The notes under the pieces: generated by a model
Seen by the model: only the letters and a program-made list of their open reading frames with translations
What the model was told of the DNA's origin: nothing
Databases searched by the model: none
Shown: piece by piece, positions 6,716 through 16,572 of the stretch
Numbering within the stretch: the first letter of the stretch is position 1
Layout: each line of letters starts with the position of its first letter
DNA from: [Eubacterium] saphenum
Lineage (GTDB): Bacteria; Bacillota; Clostridia; Lachnospirales; Anaerotignaceae
Assembly: GCA_004557645.1 (NCBI GenBank)
Contig: SFGI01000022.1
Span: 1 to 64,000 of the forward strand
Reading direction: 5' to 3'
DNA length: 64,000 nt
Position numbers and translations under genes: made by a program

Positions 6716-8011
6716 ATGGCAGGTAAAACGGAAGATATGAATAAACTGCGGTGTTCCTTTTGTGGCAAAACACAGGATCAGGTGAAAAAACTGATCGCGG
6801 GACCCAATGTATATATCTGCGATGAATGCATCGACCTTTGCGCGGACATCATCGATGAAGAATACGATGTGCTGGCAAACAAGGATGAAGAACTGAACGT
6901 TCCCAAGCCTAAGGAGATCAAAGAAACACTGGATGAATATGTCATTGGTCAGGACAGAGCAAAGCAGGCTTTGGCCGTTGCCGTTTATAACCATTACAAA
7001 CGGATTTATATGGATGCGAAAGCAGAGGATGTGGAACTGCAGAAAAGCAATATCCTGCTGGTAGGCCCTACGGGTACCGGTAAGACTCTGCTGGCCCAGA
7101 CACTGGCGAAGGTGCTGAATGTACCCTTTGCCATCGCTGATGCCACATCCCTGACAGAAGCAGGCTACGTTGGTGAAGACGTGGAAAATATCCTGCTGAA
7201 GCTGATCCAGGCGGCGGATTATGATATCGAACGGGCAGAACGGGGCATCATCTATATTGACGAGATCGACAAGATCACAAAGAAAAGTGAAAACGTATCT
7301 ATTACAAGAGATGTCAGCGGTGAAGGTGTACAGCAGGCACTGTTGAAGATCCTGGAAGGTACTGTGGCAAGCGTACCCCCTCAGGGCGGCAGAAAACACC
7401 CCCATCAGGAATTCATCCAGATCGATACCACAAATATCCTGTTTATCTGCGGCGGTGCCTTTGGTGGTATTGAAAAGATTATTCAGAACCGTATGGGTCA
7501 CAAGGTCATCGGTTTTGGTGCGGAAGTACAGAGCAAGCTGGATAAAACAAACGATGAACTGCTGCAGAGCCTGATGCCTCAGGATCTGCTGAAATATGGC
7601 CTGATCCCTGAATTTATCGGTCGTCTGCCTGTAGTGGTGACGTTGGATAATCTGGACGAGGATGCCTTTGTGCATATTTTGACAGAGCCCAAGAATGCCC
7701 TGACAAAGCAGTATGAATATCTTTTCGCTTTGGATGATGTTATTCTGGAATTCAAGGAAGAAGCCCTGAGAGCCATCGCAAGAAAAGCCATGGAACGGGA
7801 AACAGGTGCCCGTGGTTTGCGTTCTATCGTAGAGGAATTCATCAACCCCATCATGTATGAAATTCCTACAGAAACGACAGTAGAACGCTGCATCATCACA
7901 GAAGCTGTTGTGGGTGGAAAAGAAAAACCTGAATATGTTTATAACGAAAACAGACAGCCACTGCAGCGGATGCGGAAACGCAAAAGCAGCAAAACGGGAG
8001 TTTCCGCTTAA
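6716..8011 (+). CDS. clpX: ATP-dependent Clp protease ATP-binding subunit ClpX
   Basis: 431 aa. The N-terminal zinc-binding domain has CSFCGK and CDECIDLC (four Cys). The AAA+ core has Walker A GPTGTGKT (about residue 119) and Walker [10 protein letters not shown]. It unfolds substrates and feeds them to ClpP. It begins one base after the clpP stop triplet, with AGGAGAGG upstream of ATG 6716. A strong terminator follows at 8076, so clpX is the last gene of the unit. Confidence 0.98.
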   Translation: MAGKTEDMNKLRCSFCGKTQDQVKKLIAGPNVYICDECIDLCADIIDEEYDVLANKDEELNVPKPKEIKETLDEYVIGQDRAKQALAVAVYNHYKRIYMDAKAEDVELQKSNILLVGPTGTGKTLLAQTLAKVLNVPFAIADATSLTEAGYVGEDVENILLKLIQAADYDIERAERGIIYIDEIDKITKKSENVSITRDVSGEGVQQALLKILEGTVASVPPQGGRKHPHQEFIQIDTTNILFICGGAFGGIEKIIQNRMGHKVIGFGAEVQSKLDKTNDELLQSLMPQDLLKYGLIPEFIGRLPVVVTLDNLDEDAFVHILTEPKNALTKQYEYLFALDDVILEFKEEALRAIARKAMERETGARGLRSIVEEFINPIMYEIPTETTVERCIITEAVVGGKEKPEYVYNENRQPLQRMRKRKSSKTGVSA

Positions 8012-8075
8012 AAAAGATAGTTGAAAGAATGGTTTTTACGCCCCCCTTTGGGGTGTTCGGATCATAATAGAGAAA

Positions 8076-8127
8076 GAAAGAGCGTCGGAAATACTGCAAA
8101 GCAGTATTCTGACGCTTTCTTTTTTTG
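8076..8127 (+). terminator. Terminator after clpX
   Basis: A long imperfect stem (8076-8097 with 8101-8119, AAA loop) ends in a seven-T run. Confidence 0.85.
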
Positions 8128-8269
8128 CCTGGAAAGGCTGCTTTTGGGGAAAAACGCACAATGAACAGAGGTAAAATTTTACAGTGTATGGAAAATTGTA
8201 CACGTCCTGTGGAATCACTGGAATATCTGACGAAAACGTAAAAAATGTTAAAAAAATCGCAAAAAAACG
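8128..8269 (+). promoter_or_regulatory. Upstream control region of threonine dehydratase: palindromes and phased A-tracts
   Basis: GTAAAATTTTAC (8171-8182) is a perfect 12-bp palindrome, directly followed by GTGTA (8184-8188)...TACAC (8199-8203). A-tracts at 8240-8245, 8250-8256 and 8261-8267 are spaced by about one helical turn and end next to the -35 box, the arrangement of intrinsically bent or UP-element DNA. No ORF is seen here. Confidence 0.55.
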
Positions 8270-8298
8270 TTGACTACATAGGGGGAGAGGGATATAAT
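8270..8298 (+). promoter_or_regulatory. Strong promoter of threonine dehydratase
   Basis: TTGACT (8270-8275), 17-nt spacer, TATAAT (8293-8298), about 100 nt upstream of the start codon. Confidence 0.85.
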
Positions 8299-8396
8299 TT
8301 ACCTGTATTTGAGAGAGGGACAAAAAGAAACAAATGTCCTTGTGATAGAAACGATATAAAAAGAAAAAGATATATAAAAAATAGGAGGAAGAAAAA

Positions 8397-9587
8397 ATGC
8401 TGACACTGGAAATGATTCAGGATGCAAAAAAAACACTGGAAGGCGTAGCTAGAGTAACACCTATGTACGAATCCGCTTTCATCAACCCCAACGCAAACGT
8501 ATTCATCAAATGCGAAAATATGCAGCTCACAGGTTCCTTCAAACTGAGAGGTGCTTATGTAAAAACAAACAGCCTGACAGAAGAAGAAGCTGCAAAAGGT
8601 GTAATTGCTTGCTCTGCAGGTAACCACGCTCAGGGCGTAGCTCTGTCTGCTCAGAAAAAAGGCATCAAAGCAACAATCTGCATGCCCGCTGGCGCACCTC
8701 TGGCAAAAGTAGAAGCTACAAAGAGCTATGGCGCAGAAGTTGTTCTGGTTCCCGGCGTATATGATGACGCAGCTGCAAAAGCAGTTGAACTGCAGAAAGA
8801 ACACGGCTACACATTCCTGCACCCCTTCAACGACGAATATGTAATGGCTGGTCAGGGCACAGTTGGTCTGGAAATTCTGGACAAACTGCCTGATGCAGAA
8901 GTTGTATTCGTTCCCATCGGCGGCGGCGGTCTGATCTCTGGTGTTGCTTGCGCAATCAAGAGCATCAACCCCAACTGCAAAGTATACGGCGTACAGGCTG
9001 CAGGTGCTCCTTCCATGAAGCAGTCCATGGAACATAAGAAAATTGAAAAGCTGGCTAGCGTTGCAACAATGGCTGACGGTATCGCTGTAAAAGAACCCGG
9101 CGATCTGACATTTGAAAACTGCCTGAAATATGTTGACGGCGTTGTAACAGTAACAGAAGCTGAAATCGCTTCCGCTATCCTGATGCTGCTGGAAAAACAC
9201 AAAATGGTAGCTGAAGGCGCTGGTGCTGTTTCCGTAGCAGCAGCTATGACAAACAAAGTAGACATCGCTGGCAAGAAAGTAGTTTGCGTAGTATCCGGTG
9301 GTAACGTAGACGTTAACGTTCTGGACAGAATCATCGACAAAGGCCTGCAGGAAAACGGCAGAATCGCTGAATTCTCTGTAATGATGGCTGATAAACCCGG
9401 TCAGCTGATCCAGCTGCTGCAGATCATCTCCAGCACAGGTGCTAACATCCTGGATGTTAACCACGACAGAAGAGCAAAAGGTGTAGCAGTAAGCAACGTA
9501 GTAGTAAACGTAGCTGTTGAAACAAGAAACAAAGCACACTACGAAGAAATGGTTGCAGCTCTGAAAGCAAAAGGCTATACGATCTGA
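8397..9587 (+). CDS. Threonine ammonia-lyase (catabolic/TdcB-type with ACT domain)
   Basis: 396 aa. Fold-type II PLP enzyme converting threonine to 2-oxobutyrate and ammonia. The PLP lysine lies in GSFKLRGAY (about residue 50), the phosphate loop is GGGGL (about 180), and a C-terminal ACT domain starts near residue 325 (FSVMMADKPGQL). The size and single ACT domain fit the ~400-aa TdcB/IlvA2 type rather than the 510-aa biosynthetic IlvA. AGGAGGAAG precedes ATG 8397. It is a single-gene unit with a strong promoter and terminator, and codon use is as extreme as in tig. A role in threonine fermentation to propionate is inferred; use in isoleucine synthesis is also possible. Confidence 0.93.
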   Translation: MLTLEMIQDAKKTLEGVARVTPMYESAFINPNANVFIKCENMQLTGSFKLRGAYVKTNSLTEEEAAKGVIACSAGNHAQGVALSAQKKGIKATICMPAGAPLAKVEATKSYGAEVVLVPGVYDDAAAKAVELQKEHGYTFLHPFNDEYVMAGQGTVGLEILDKLPDAEVVFVPIGGGGLISGVACAIKSINPNCKVYGVQAAGAPSMKQSMEHKKIEKLASVATMADGIAVKEPGDLTFENCLKYVDGVVTVTEAEIASAILMLLEKHKMVAEGAGAVSVAAAMTNKVDIAGKKVVCVVSGGNVDVNVLDRIIDKGLQENGRIAEFSVMMADKPGQLIQLLQIISSTGANILDVNHDRRAKGVAVSNVVVNVAVETRNKAHYEEMVAALKAKGYTI

Positions 9588-9601
9588 TATTTCAACAACC
9601 C

Positions 9602-9640
9602 AAAGCCATCCTCATAAATGAGGGTGGTTTTGTTTTTTTT
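9602..9640 (+). terminator. Terminator after threonine dehydratase
   Basis: AAAGCCATCCTCA (9602-9614) pairs with TGAGGGTGGTTTT (9619-9631), then a run of eight T. Confidence 0.85.
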
Positions 9641-9659
9641 AAATCATTACAAAAATTTG

Positions 9660-9689
9660 TTGACAAACCACTTTCGTTACATATACAAT
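9660..9689 (+). promoter_or_regulatory. Promoter of the AT-rich secreted protein
   Basis: TTGACA (9660-9665), 18-nt spacer, TACAAT (9684-9689), about 90 nt before the start codon. Confidence 0.7.
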
Positions 9690-9777
9690 TAAATTGATTA
9701 AATATTTAATCACCTCACAGAATTATGTAAATATAGTAAGATGAGTGAAATGCAATGAGAAAAGGAAGGTGGATATT

Positions 9778-10347
9778 ATGAAAAAATTTATTAGATTCCT
9801 CGGATTTTTGTTAATGTTGACTCTGATTTTTAATTCTGTTGCATTTGCAGAGGAGGATTATGTTACTGGAAACGATATAATTACAGAAGATAATATCATA
9901 GAGTTGGAAGTAGATATTTATGATAGTATGGAAGAATATCAAAAAAGTGTTGCAGAAACTATGGCTGATGTTGCACAAACCAGAGCGTTTGTAGAAGCTG
10001 GAGCTTTTAAGATATCTTTAATACGTGCAAAACCTGGCTCTACGTCTGTAACTACAGTTTTGAATTTTATTGGAGGAAATGTTGTCATTGATGAAATTAA
10101 ATTTAAACAAGTTAAAGTAACAAGAGACACAAATTTAGGACTTCCTGTATATATGGAAATTGGTACAGGCTTGACTAATCTTTATATGCCAATGGCTTCT
10201 GGTGTAACAACATTGGGTATTGCCGATATTCCAACAGATCAAACAAAAGCGAGATTTTCTGCTATTGGTTTAGCTGGTCATTGTACGTATCATAACGAAT
10301 ATCATTCTATCAATGATTTGGGTAATGGTGGAATTACAATTCAGTAA
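9778..10347 (+). CDS. Hypothetical secreted protein, AT-rich
   Basis: 189 aa. Residues 1-24 are a clear signal peptide (KK, hydrophobic LLMLTLIF core, VAFA cleavage site). The mature part starts acidic (EEDYVTGNDIITED) and has no motif I recognise; the C-terminus is glycine-rich with a single Cys near HCTYHNEYH. AAGGAAGGTGG lies before ATG 9778; an upstream ATG at 9745 lacks a good site and would mask the signal peptide. The base composition is clearly more AT-rich, with AT-ending codons (TTA, ATA, GTT), than every neighbour, suggesting recent acquisition. Likely followed by the small membrane protein at 10379 in one transcript. Confidence 0.75.
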   Translation: MKKFIRFLGFLLMLTLIFNSVAFAEEDYVTGNDIITEDNIIELEVDIYDSMEEYQKSVAETMADVAQTRAFVEAGAFKISLIRAKPGSTSVTTVLNFIGGNVVIDEIKFKQVKVTRDTNLGLPVYMEIGTGLTNLYMPMASGVTTLGIADIPTDQTKARFSAIGLAGHCTYHNEYHSINDLGNGGITIQ

Positions 10348-10378
10348 AATGAAAAATATTTAAGGGGTAAAGGTGTAA

Positions 10379-10576
10379 ATGATGTATTATTATGTTTCTC
10401 CCATCATTGAAATCATGTTTGTTTGCCTACTTGCATCATTCTGTATCGCTATGTTGTTTTTATTTGATGCGGTAAGAACTGGAAAACATCATAGAAAACC
10501 AATCTGCGTGATTTATATTGCTGTTACCATCATTCTTGCGGTTGTTTTATATTGCTATATCAAAGGGCTGGCATAA
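10379..10576 (+). CDS. Small two-helix membrane protein
   Basis: 65 aa with two hydrophobic segments (about residues 8-30 and 43-62) joined by a basic loop RTGKHHRKP. It is preceded by AGGGGTAAAGGTG at a suitable distance and lies 31 nt after the AT-rich secreted protein, with no terminator between them. A terminator follows at 10641. Family unknown. It could be a partner or anchor for the secreted protein, but only adjacency supports this. Confidence 0.65.
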   Translation: MMYYYVSPIIEIMFVCLLASFCIAMLFLFDAVRTGKHHRKPICVIYIAVTIILAVVLYCYIKGLA

Positions 10577-10640
10577 TCAGCATAAAATATTTGCGGGAAA
10601 AGTGGGATGCAGCGTTGCATTGGGGCATCGGAAGAAAAAA

Positions 10641-10680
10641 AGAATTTGGGTTTGGAGAATCGTCCAAGCCCATTTCTTTT
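10641..10680 (+). terminator. Terminator after the small membrane protein
   Basis: AGAATTTGGGTTTGG (10641-10655) pairs imperfectly with CCAAGCCCATTTCT (10664-10677), followed by T-rich sequence. Confidence 0.7.
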
Positions 10681-10730
10681 GTTGAAAAAACCAGGAGAAT
10701 ATATTATCCTACTCTTTGAGGTGAAAAGAA

Positions 10731-11630
10731 ATGGAAAAAACAAAAGACAAACGGACCGTCGGCATCTGCTATACCCTTGCGGGCGGCATGTGCTGGGGGC
10801 TCTCTGGCTGCTTCGGGCAATATTTATTTCAGGAAAAGGGCATCACGGCGGAATGGCTGGTAACGGTGCGTCTGGTTTTTGCAGGCGTGCTGCTGATTTT
10901 GCTGGGGCTGATTTTGACGAAAAAGAAAATGGGGGATGTTTGGAAAGAATCTGCGGATAAAAAACGATTGCTGATCTTTGCCATCGGCGGGATGCTGACT
11001 TGTCAGTATACTTATTTTGCCGCCATCCAACATTCCAATGCCGGTACGGCGACAGTGCTGCAGTCTTTAGCGCCTGTGATCATTTTGGGCATCGTTTGCA
11101 TGAAGGAAAAACGACTGCCCCGCAAACTGGAAACAGGGGCCATCTTTTGTGCGCTTTTTGGGGTATTTCTGCTGAGTACCCACGGGGATATCCACAGTAT
11201 GAGTATTACCACATTGGCACTGCTTTTCGGCTTGGGGGCGGCAGCCAGTGCGGCAGCCTATAACCTGCTTTCCGGGGATCTGCTGCGGAAATATGGAGTA
11301 TATGCCGTTGTTGGCTATGCCATGTTCATCGCTGGGGTGGCTATGGTCATCTTCGTGCGCCCCTGGAGATATGCTGTGGTCTATGATATGGAAACGATTT
11401 TGGCAACGGCAGGGGTTGTTGTCATCGGCACGGCTGTGGCATTTTCTTTGTATCTAAAGGGTGTCAGCCTTGTGGGACCTTTCATGGGCAGCCTGCTGGG
11501 GATGGTAGAACCCATTACGGCTGTTATCGTTTCTCTGGTGTTCCTCGGCGCAGCTTTCCAGATGATGGATCTGGCAGGCTTTGTGCTGATTTTGGGCACG
11601 GTAGTGGCTTTGTCGCTGCGATCGAAATAA
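10731..11630 (+). CDS. DMT-superfamily (EamA) transporter
   Basis: 299 aa, about ten hydrophobic segments in two EamA repeats. Typical motifs are present: the first helix with GGMCWGLSGCFGQYLF, the AAIQHSNAGTATVLQSLAPV segment in repeat 1, and KGVSLVGPFMGSLLGMVEP in repeat 2. Such proteins export or import small metabolites across the inner membrane; the substrate cannot be told from sequence. GAGGTGAAAAGAA precedes ATG 10731. It is a single-gene unit between two terminators. Confidence 0.88.
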   Translation: MEKTKDKRTVGICYTLAGGMCWGLSGCFGQYLFQEKGITAEWLVTVRLVFAGVLLILLGLILTKKKMGDVWKESADKKRLLIFAIGGMLTCQYTYFAAIQHSNAGTATVLQSLAPVIILGIVCMKEKRLPRKLETGAIFCALFGVFLLSTHGDIHSMSITTLALLFGLGAAASAAAYNLLSGDLLRKYGVYAVVGYAMFIAGVAMVIFVRPWRYAVVYDMETILATAGVVVIGTAVAFSLYLKGVSLVGPFMGSLLGMVEPITAVIVSLVFLGAAFQMMDLAGFVLILGTVVALSLRSK

Positions 11631-11640
11631 CGAAGCTTAC

Positions 11641-11674
11641 ATATACCTTGGTTTTTTATGGAAACCAAGGTATA
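11641..11674. terminator. Terminator after the EamA transporter
   Basis: ATATACCTTGGTTT (11641-11654) pairs perfectly with AAACCAAGGTATAT (11661-11674). T-rich sequence on both strands makes it potentially bidirectional. Confidence 0.7.
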
Positions 11675-11756
11675 TTTGCTTGAAAAAGCATTTTATGGTA
11701 TGATAAAAATCTAGAAAATTTTATCTTACGATATGAAAATAGATGAGGTGAGAAAT

Positions 11757-14600
11757 TTGGCGGAACAAAAAAATAGCAAAAGAACTGCCAAAACCACTGG
11801 AAAAGCACCGACGGTGAAAAAGACGACTTCCACTGCAAAGACTGGTGCAAAAAGCGGTGGAAAAAGTGGAGCAAAAAAAGCAGAACCTGCTGCGAAAAAA
11901 GAGACAACAAAGGTGACGGCACAGCCGGCACGCTTTGGGGACAGTATATTGGATGAGATCATCCTGCTGTTGATCATTGTGGTGTCTATCGTGGTATTCG
12001 TGAGCCTTTTGACAGATAAAATGGGCATCATCGGCGGGCTCATCAGCAGCTTTTTCAAAGGTATTCTTGGCTTCGGCGGCATTTTGCTGCCTGTATTTTT
12101 GATTGTTTACTGCATCTGGATGCTGGCTGATGAGGAAAAGAGATATCCTATGGTGCGTGCCTGCGGTGCGGCATTGTTTTTGCTGACAGTGGCTTCGGCG
12201 GCGCAGATCATCAACCCTGTGAGAGCTGCGGAAGGTGTGGGCTTCCTGAAACGCTGCAGCGTGCTGTATGGGGAAGGGGCCTTCAGCAACGGCGGTTTAT
12301 TTGGCGGTCTGCTGGGCGGTGCATTGTATCGTGCCCTGGATGTGCTGGGCAGTGCCATCATCCTGTTGGCATTGGGGATCATTTCTATCGTCATGGCAAC
12401 GGGCAAATCCTTCTTTCATGCCATTGGGGATGCCAATGCCCATCGGAAGGCAAGAAGAAAGGTAAAGAACGAAAAGATCAAAAATAAAGCGGAGCGGATC
12501 CGTCAGCAGGAGCTGATCGAAGCGGAACGGCTGGCGAAGAAAGAAGAACGCCGCAAAAAAATGTCCCGGGAGGATTTCAATATCGAACTGCAGGAGGGCG
12601 AGAATATGGAAACGCCTTATGTGCAGGAAACGGTATTCCGTAAAAAGTCTATGATACTGGAACCCAAAAAGCGGGAGCCTATTTTCGACTTTGTAAAGGA
12701 AAATAAAGAGGAAGCAGAACTGAAAAAAGATGCAGTGAAGGCGGCAGCGTCCCAAATGGCGGCTTCCACCCTGCGGGAAACGGTAAAAGCCAAGGTGGGA
12801 GATATCATTCCCGGTACAAAGGCGAAAGAGCCTGTGATCCTGCCGGAGAAGCAGGAGGAACCCGTGGTGCAGGGGGTTGGCCTGGAAGATGGGGATGCGC
12901 TGATCGAAGAAATCTTCGCAGAAAAGCCGAAAACAGATGACAGCCCGATCATTGATATCCTGCCCGAGGAAGATATGGGCAAGGAGATCGAACCCGCTGC
13001 AGAGGAAATTCCTATCGTTGCGGAAGAAATGACAGAAGAAACACCTGCGGAAAAGACTGTGGAAGAAATGGAAGCGGAAACAGAAGCGGCGGAAGCAAAA
13101 GAGGAGCAGGGATCGGTGGAAATCCCCGCAGAGCCTGTGGAAGAGGAAAAGCCTTATATCTATCCTCCCATTGAACTGCTGGGAAAAGACCCCCAGAAAG
13201 GCAGCGGCGGCAACCGCTCCGAAATGATCGAAAATGCAAGAAAACTGGAGACTACATTAAAGAGCTTTGGCGTGGATGCCAAGGTCATCCAGATCAGTAA
13301 GGGCCCTACGGTTACAAGATATGAGCTTTCTCCCAGTCAAGGGGTAAAGGTCAGCAAAATCGTCAATCTGGCGGATGATATCGCCCTGAATCTGGCTGCC
13401 AGCGGTATCCGTATCGAAGCGCCTATCCCCGGCAAGGCAGCGGTGGGCATCGAAGTGCCCAATAAGGAGACTCAGTCTGTTTACATGAGAACCTTGCTGG
13501 AAAGCGATGCCTTCAAGGAGCATCCCTCCAAGCTGGCCTTTGCGTTGGGGCAGGATATCGCGGGCAATCCTGTGGTGACGGATATTGCCAAAATGCCTCA
13601 TCTGCTGATCGCTGGTGCCACAGGCAGCGGGAAGAGCGTATGTATCAATACCCTGATCACGAGTATTCTGTATAAAGCAGACCCCAAGGAGGTCAAACTG
13701 CTGCTGGTTGACCCGAAGGTAGTTGAACTTAGTGTATATAATGGGATTCCTCATCTTCTGATCCCTGTTGTGACAGACCCCAAAAAGGCATCCTCTGCCC
13801 TGAACTGGGCAGTACGGGAAATGCTGCAGCGGTATAATGATTTTGCAGCCCATGGCGTGAGAGATATCAAGGGCTTCAATAAAATGATGGAAGAAAAGGG
13901 CGACGAAAAGGGCAAAATGCCCCAGATCGTTATTATTATCGATGAATTGGCCGACCTGATGATGGCGGCACCCGGGGAAGTGGAAGACGCTATCTGCCGA
14001 CTGGCGCAGATGGCCCGTGCGGCGGGGATGCACCTGATCATTGCTACTCAGCGTCCTTCTGTGGATGTCATTACCGGTGTCATCAAGGCAAATATTCCTT
14101 CCAGACTGGCCTTTGCCGTATCCTCCGGTATCGATTCCCGAACCATTCTGGATATGGTGGGGGCAGAAAAGCTGTTGGGCAAGGGCGATATGCTGTTCTA
14201 CCCTTCCGGGCAGAGCAAGCCTTCCCGTCTGCAGGGGGCTTTCGTCACCGATCAGGAGGTGGAGGCTATTGTAGATTTCTTGAAGAAGAGCAGCAAGCCT
14301 TATTATACCCAGGAGACCATCGACCAGATCACCTCCGCAGGAAAAGCCGGCGGCGGTGCTGTGGAGGATTCCGATGAATTTTTCGGTCAGGCAGTGGATC
14401 TGATTTTGGAAAAGGAAAAGGCATCCGTTTCCATGCTGCAGCGGCAGTTCCGCATTGGCTATAACCGGGCGGCAAGGCTGATGGATGATTTGGAACGGCA
14501 CGGCATCGTTGGCCCGGAAGAGGGCAGCAAGCCGAGAAAAGTCCTCATCACAAAATCTGAGTGGGAAGAAATGACCGGCTCTGTTCCGGAAGAAATTTAA
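11757..14600 (+). CDS. DNA translocase FtsK/SpoIIIE
   Basis: 947 aa. After a Lys/Ala-rich start there are four membrane segments (about 60-220), an acidic Glu/Ala-rich linker (about 270-470), then the motor: alpha/beta domain with Walker A GATGSGKS (about residue 619) and Walker [11 protein letters not shown] (about 724), and the C-terminal gamma winged-helix domain ([18 protein letters not shown]) that reads DNA polarity. It pumps chromosomal DNA through the division or sporulation septum. I prefer the TTG start at 11757, 6-7 nt after GAGGTGA; the in-frame ATG at 11733 precedes that ribosome site. Sequence alone does not decide between FtsK and SpoIIIE roles. Confidence 0.93.
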   Translation: MAEQKNSKRTAKTTGKAPTVKKTTSTAKTGAKSGGKSGAKKAEPAAKKETTKVTAQPARFGDSILDEIILLLIIVVSIVVFVSLLTDKMGIIGGLISSFFKGILGFGGILLPVFLIVYCIWMLADEEKRYPMVRACGAALFLLTVASAAQIINPVRAAEGVGFLKRCSVLYGEGAFSNGGLFGGLLGGALYRALDVLGSAIILLALGIISIVMATGKSFFHAIGDANAHRKARRKVKNEKIKNKAERIRQQELIEAERLAKKEERRKKMSREDFNIELQEGENMETPYVQETVFRKKSMILEPKKREPIFDFVKENKEEAELKKDAVKAAASQMAASTLRETVKAKVGDIIPGTKAKEPVILPEKQEEPVVQGVGLEDGDALIEEIFAEKPKTDDSPIIDILPEEDMGKEIEPAAEEIPIVAEEMTEETPAEKTVEEMEAETEAAEAKEEQGSVEIPAEPVEEEKPYIYPPIELLGKDPQKGSGGNRSEMIENARKLETTLKSFGVDAKVIQISKGPTVTRYELSPSQGVKVSKIVNLADDIALNLAASGIRIEAPIPGKAAVGIEVPNKETQSVYMRTLLESDAFKEHPSKLAFALGQDIAGNPVVTDIAKMPHLLIAGATGSGKSVCINTLITSILYKADPKEVKLLLVDPKVVELSVYNGIPHLLIPVVTDPKKASSALNWAVREMLQRYNDFAAHGVRDIKGFNKMMEEKGDEKGKMPQIVIIIDELADLMMAAPGEVEDAICRLAQMARAAGMHLIIATQRPSVDVITGVIKANIPSRLAFAVSSGIDSRTILDMVGAEKLLGKGDMLFYPSGQSKPSRLQGAFVTDQEVEAIVDFLKKSSKPYYTQETIDQITSAGKAGGGAVEDSDEFFGQAVDLILEKEKASVSMLQRQFRIGYNRAARLMDDLERHGIVGPEEGSKPRKVLITKSEWEEMTGSVPEEI

Positions 14601-14606
14601 ACAAGG

Positions 14607-14643
14607 AAAAGTCTGAATGTAAAAAACATTCAGGCTTTTTTTT
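14607..14643 (+). terminator. Terminator after ftsK/spoIIIE
   Basis: AAGTCTGAATGT pairs with ACATTCAGGCTT around an A-rich loop, followed by eight T. Confidence 0.85.
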
Positions 14644-14657
14644 GTGCGAAATGAACG

Positions 14658-14686
14658 TTGACAAAATGGGACAAGTATAGTACCAT
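14658..14686 (+). promoter_or_regulatory. Promoter of the fhs-folD operon
   Basis: TTGACA (14658-14663), 17-nt spacer, TACCAT (14681-14686). It places the transcription start just before the riboswitch aptamer. Confidence 0.65.
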
Positions 14687-14690
14687 CAGC

Positions 14691-14772
14691 ATAGGGTCAT
14701 ATGACTGACGGAAGTGGAAGGAACCACATGGGAGTATGACGATTCGAATGCCGACCGTCTGGGCGATGATGC
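14691..14772 (+). promoter_or_regulatory. ZTP/ZMP riboswitch (pfl motif)
   Basis: The aptamer has the conserved 5' part GGGTCATATGACTGACGG and 3' part CCGACCGTCTGGGC of the pfl-motif class. P1 pairs GTCATA (14695-14700) with TATGAC (14734-14739); P2 is GTGG...CCAC (14714-14727); the conserved GGGAG follows. A pseudoknot can form between GACGG (14707-14711) and CCGTC (14755-14759). This class senses the purine intermediate ZTP, made when formyl-tetrahydrofolate is short, and turns on folate one-carbon genes, exactly the genes found downstream. A T5 stretch (14786-14790), with a downstream A-rich complement, probably belongs to the expression platform, which I could not resolve fully. Confidence 0.92.
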
Positions 14773-14877
14773 TTGGATTGTGGGCTTTTTCTTTTGCAAA
14801 GAAAAAGACACGATCGAGGCCAAAGGTAACCAGTTATGTAAATGGTGAAGATTCATCAACGGAGAGGAGTTTTTTGA

Positions 14878-16551
14878 ATGTTTAAGACAGACTTACAGAT
14901 CGCACAGGAATGCAAAATGGAACATATCCTGAAAGTTGCTGAAAAAGCAGGCATCCCCGAAGAATATGTGGATTGCTATGGGAAATACAAAGGTAAAATC
15001 AGCGACAAATACTACAACGAAATCAAAGACAACCCCGATGCAAAACTGATCCTGGTAACAGCTGTAAACCCCACACCCGCCGGCGAAGGCAAAACAACAG
15101 TTACCATCGGTCTGACACAGGCACTGCAGAAAATGGGCAAAAACGCTATCACATGTCTGCGTGAACCCTCTTTGGGCCCCTGCATGGGCGTAAAGGGCGG
15201 CGCTGCCGGCGGCGGTTATGCACAGGTAGTTCCCATGGAAGATATCAACCTGCACTTCACAGGTGACCTGCATGCCATTACAACAGCAAATAATCTGCTG
15301 GCTTCTATGGTAGATAACCACATCCAGCAGGGCAACGAACTGAACATCGACCCCAGAAAGATCGTATGGAAACGCTGCGTTGACCTGAACGACAGACAAC
15401 TGAGAAACGTAATTTCCGGCCTGGGCGGCAAAGTAAACGGCGTACCCAGAGAAGATGCTTTCCAGATCACAGTAGCTTCCGAAATCATGGCTATTTTCTG
15501 CCTGGCAAACGACCTGAAACAGCTGAAAGAAATGCTGGGTCAGATCATCATTGGCTATACTTATGACGACGAACCCGTAACTGCAAAAATGATCGGCGCT
15601 GACGGCGCAATGACAGTTCTCTTGAAAGATGCCCTGCAGCCCAACGTGGTACAGACACTGGAAAATACACTGGCAATCATCCACGGCGGTCCCTTCGCAA
15701 ATATCGCTCACGGCTGCAACTCCGTAAAAGCAACAAAAACAGCCATGAAGATTGCGGACTACGTTGTAACAGAAGCAGGCTTCGGCGCAGACCTGGGTGC
15801 TGAAAAATTCTTCGATATCAAATGCCGTAAGGCTGGCCTGAAACCCGATGCAGTTGTTCTGGTTGCAACAGTGCGTGCATTGAAATACAACGGCGGTGTG
15901 CCTAAGGCAGACCTGAGCAACGAAAACCTGGATGCATTGGCAAAAGGCTTCGTAAACCTGGAAAAACACATTGAAAATATCCAGAAATACGGTGTTCCCG
16001 TTGTGGTAACACTGAACCATTTCGTAGCAGATACAGACGCAGAAGTTGCTTATGTAAAAGAACGCTGTGAAGCAATGGGCGCAACATTTGCAGTAGCAAA
16101 AGTATGGGCAGAAGGCGGCGAAGGCGGCAAGGCTCTGGCTGAAAAGGTTCTGGAAACACTGGAAACAAAAGAAAGCAATTTCCATTACCTGTATGAAGAC
16201 GATCTGACAATCGTTGAAAAAGTAAACAAAGTATGTAAAGAAATCTATGGTGCAGGCACAGTAAACTTCTCTGCAGCAGCAAAGAAAACACTGGCGCAGA
16301 TCGACAAACTGGGCTTCAACCATTTCCCTGTATGTATCGCAAAAACACAGTACTCCCTGTCTGATGATCCCAAGGTACTGGGTCGTCCCGAAGGTTTTGA
16401 AGTGACTGTAAAAGAAATCCGCATTTCCGCGGGCGCAGGCTTTATCGTAGTGCTGCTGGGCGATGTTATGACAATGCCCGGTCTGCCCAAGAAACCTGCG
16501 GCACTGAATATCGACATTGACGAAGACGGCAACATCGTGGGGCTGTTCTGA
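14878..16551 (+). CDS. fhs: Formate-tetrahydrofolate ligase
   Basis: 557 aa, the standard length. It makes 10-formyl-tetrahydrofolate from formate, THF and ATP in the cytoplasm. The P-loop-like [15 protein letters not shown] is near residues 63-77, followed by [20 protein letters not shown] (about 98-117), a hallmark of the family. GGAGAGGAG precedes ATG 14878. It is controlled by the ZTP riboswitch and followed by folD 21 nt later. Codon use is highly biased, like tig and the threonine dehydratase, implying abundant protein. Confidence 0.98.
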   Translation: MFKTDLQIAQECKMEHILKVAEKAGIPEEYVDCYGKYKGKISDKYYNEIKDNPDAKLILVTAVNPTPAGEGKTTVTIGLTQALQKMGKNAITCLREPSLGPCMGVKGGAAGGGYAQVVPMEDINLHFTGDLHAITTANNLLASMVDNHIQQGNELNIDPRKIVWKRCVDLNDRQLRNVISGLGGKVNGVPREDAFQITVASEIMAIFCLANDLKQLKEMLGQIIIGYTYDDEPVTAKMIGADGAMTVLLKDALQPNVVQTLENTLAIIHGGPFANIAHGCNSVKATKTAMKIADYVVTEAGFGADLGAEKFFDIKCRKAGLKPDAVVLVATVRALKYNGGVPKADLSNENLDALAKGFVNLEKHIENIQKYGVPVVVTLNHFVADTDAEVAYVKERCEAMGATFAVAKVWAEGGEGGKALAEKVLETLETKESNFHYLYEDDLTIVEKVNKVCKEIYGAGTVNFSAAAKKTLAQIDKLGFNHFPVCIAKTQYSLSDDPKVLGRPEGFEVTVKEIRISAGAGFIVVLLGDVMTMPGLPKKPAALNIDIDEDGNIVGLF

Positions 16552-16572
16552 TAAACAAAGGAGTAAAATGAG

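Noticed and set aside
14785..14807. CTTTTTCTTT-tgc-AAAGAAAAAG hairpin as a terminator
   Set aside because: It is an A/T-only type stem whose U-run is inside the stem and not after it, so it is not a normal intrinsic terminator; treated as part of the riboswitch platform.
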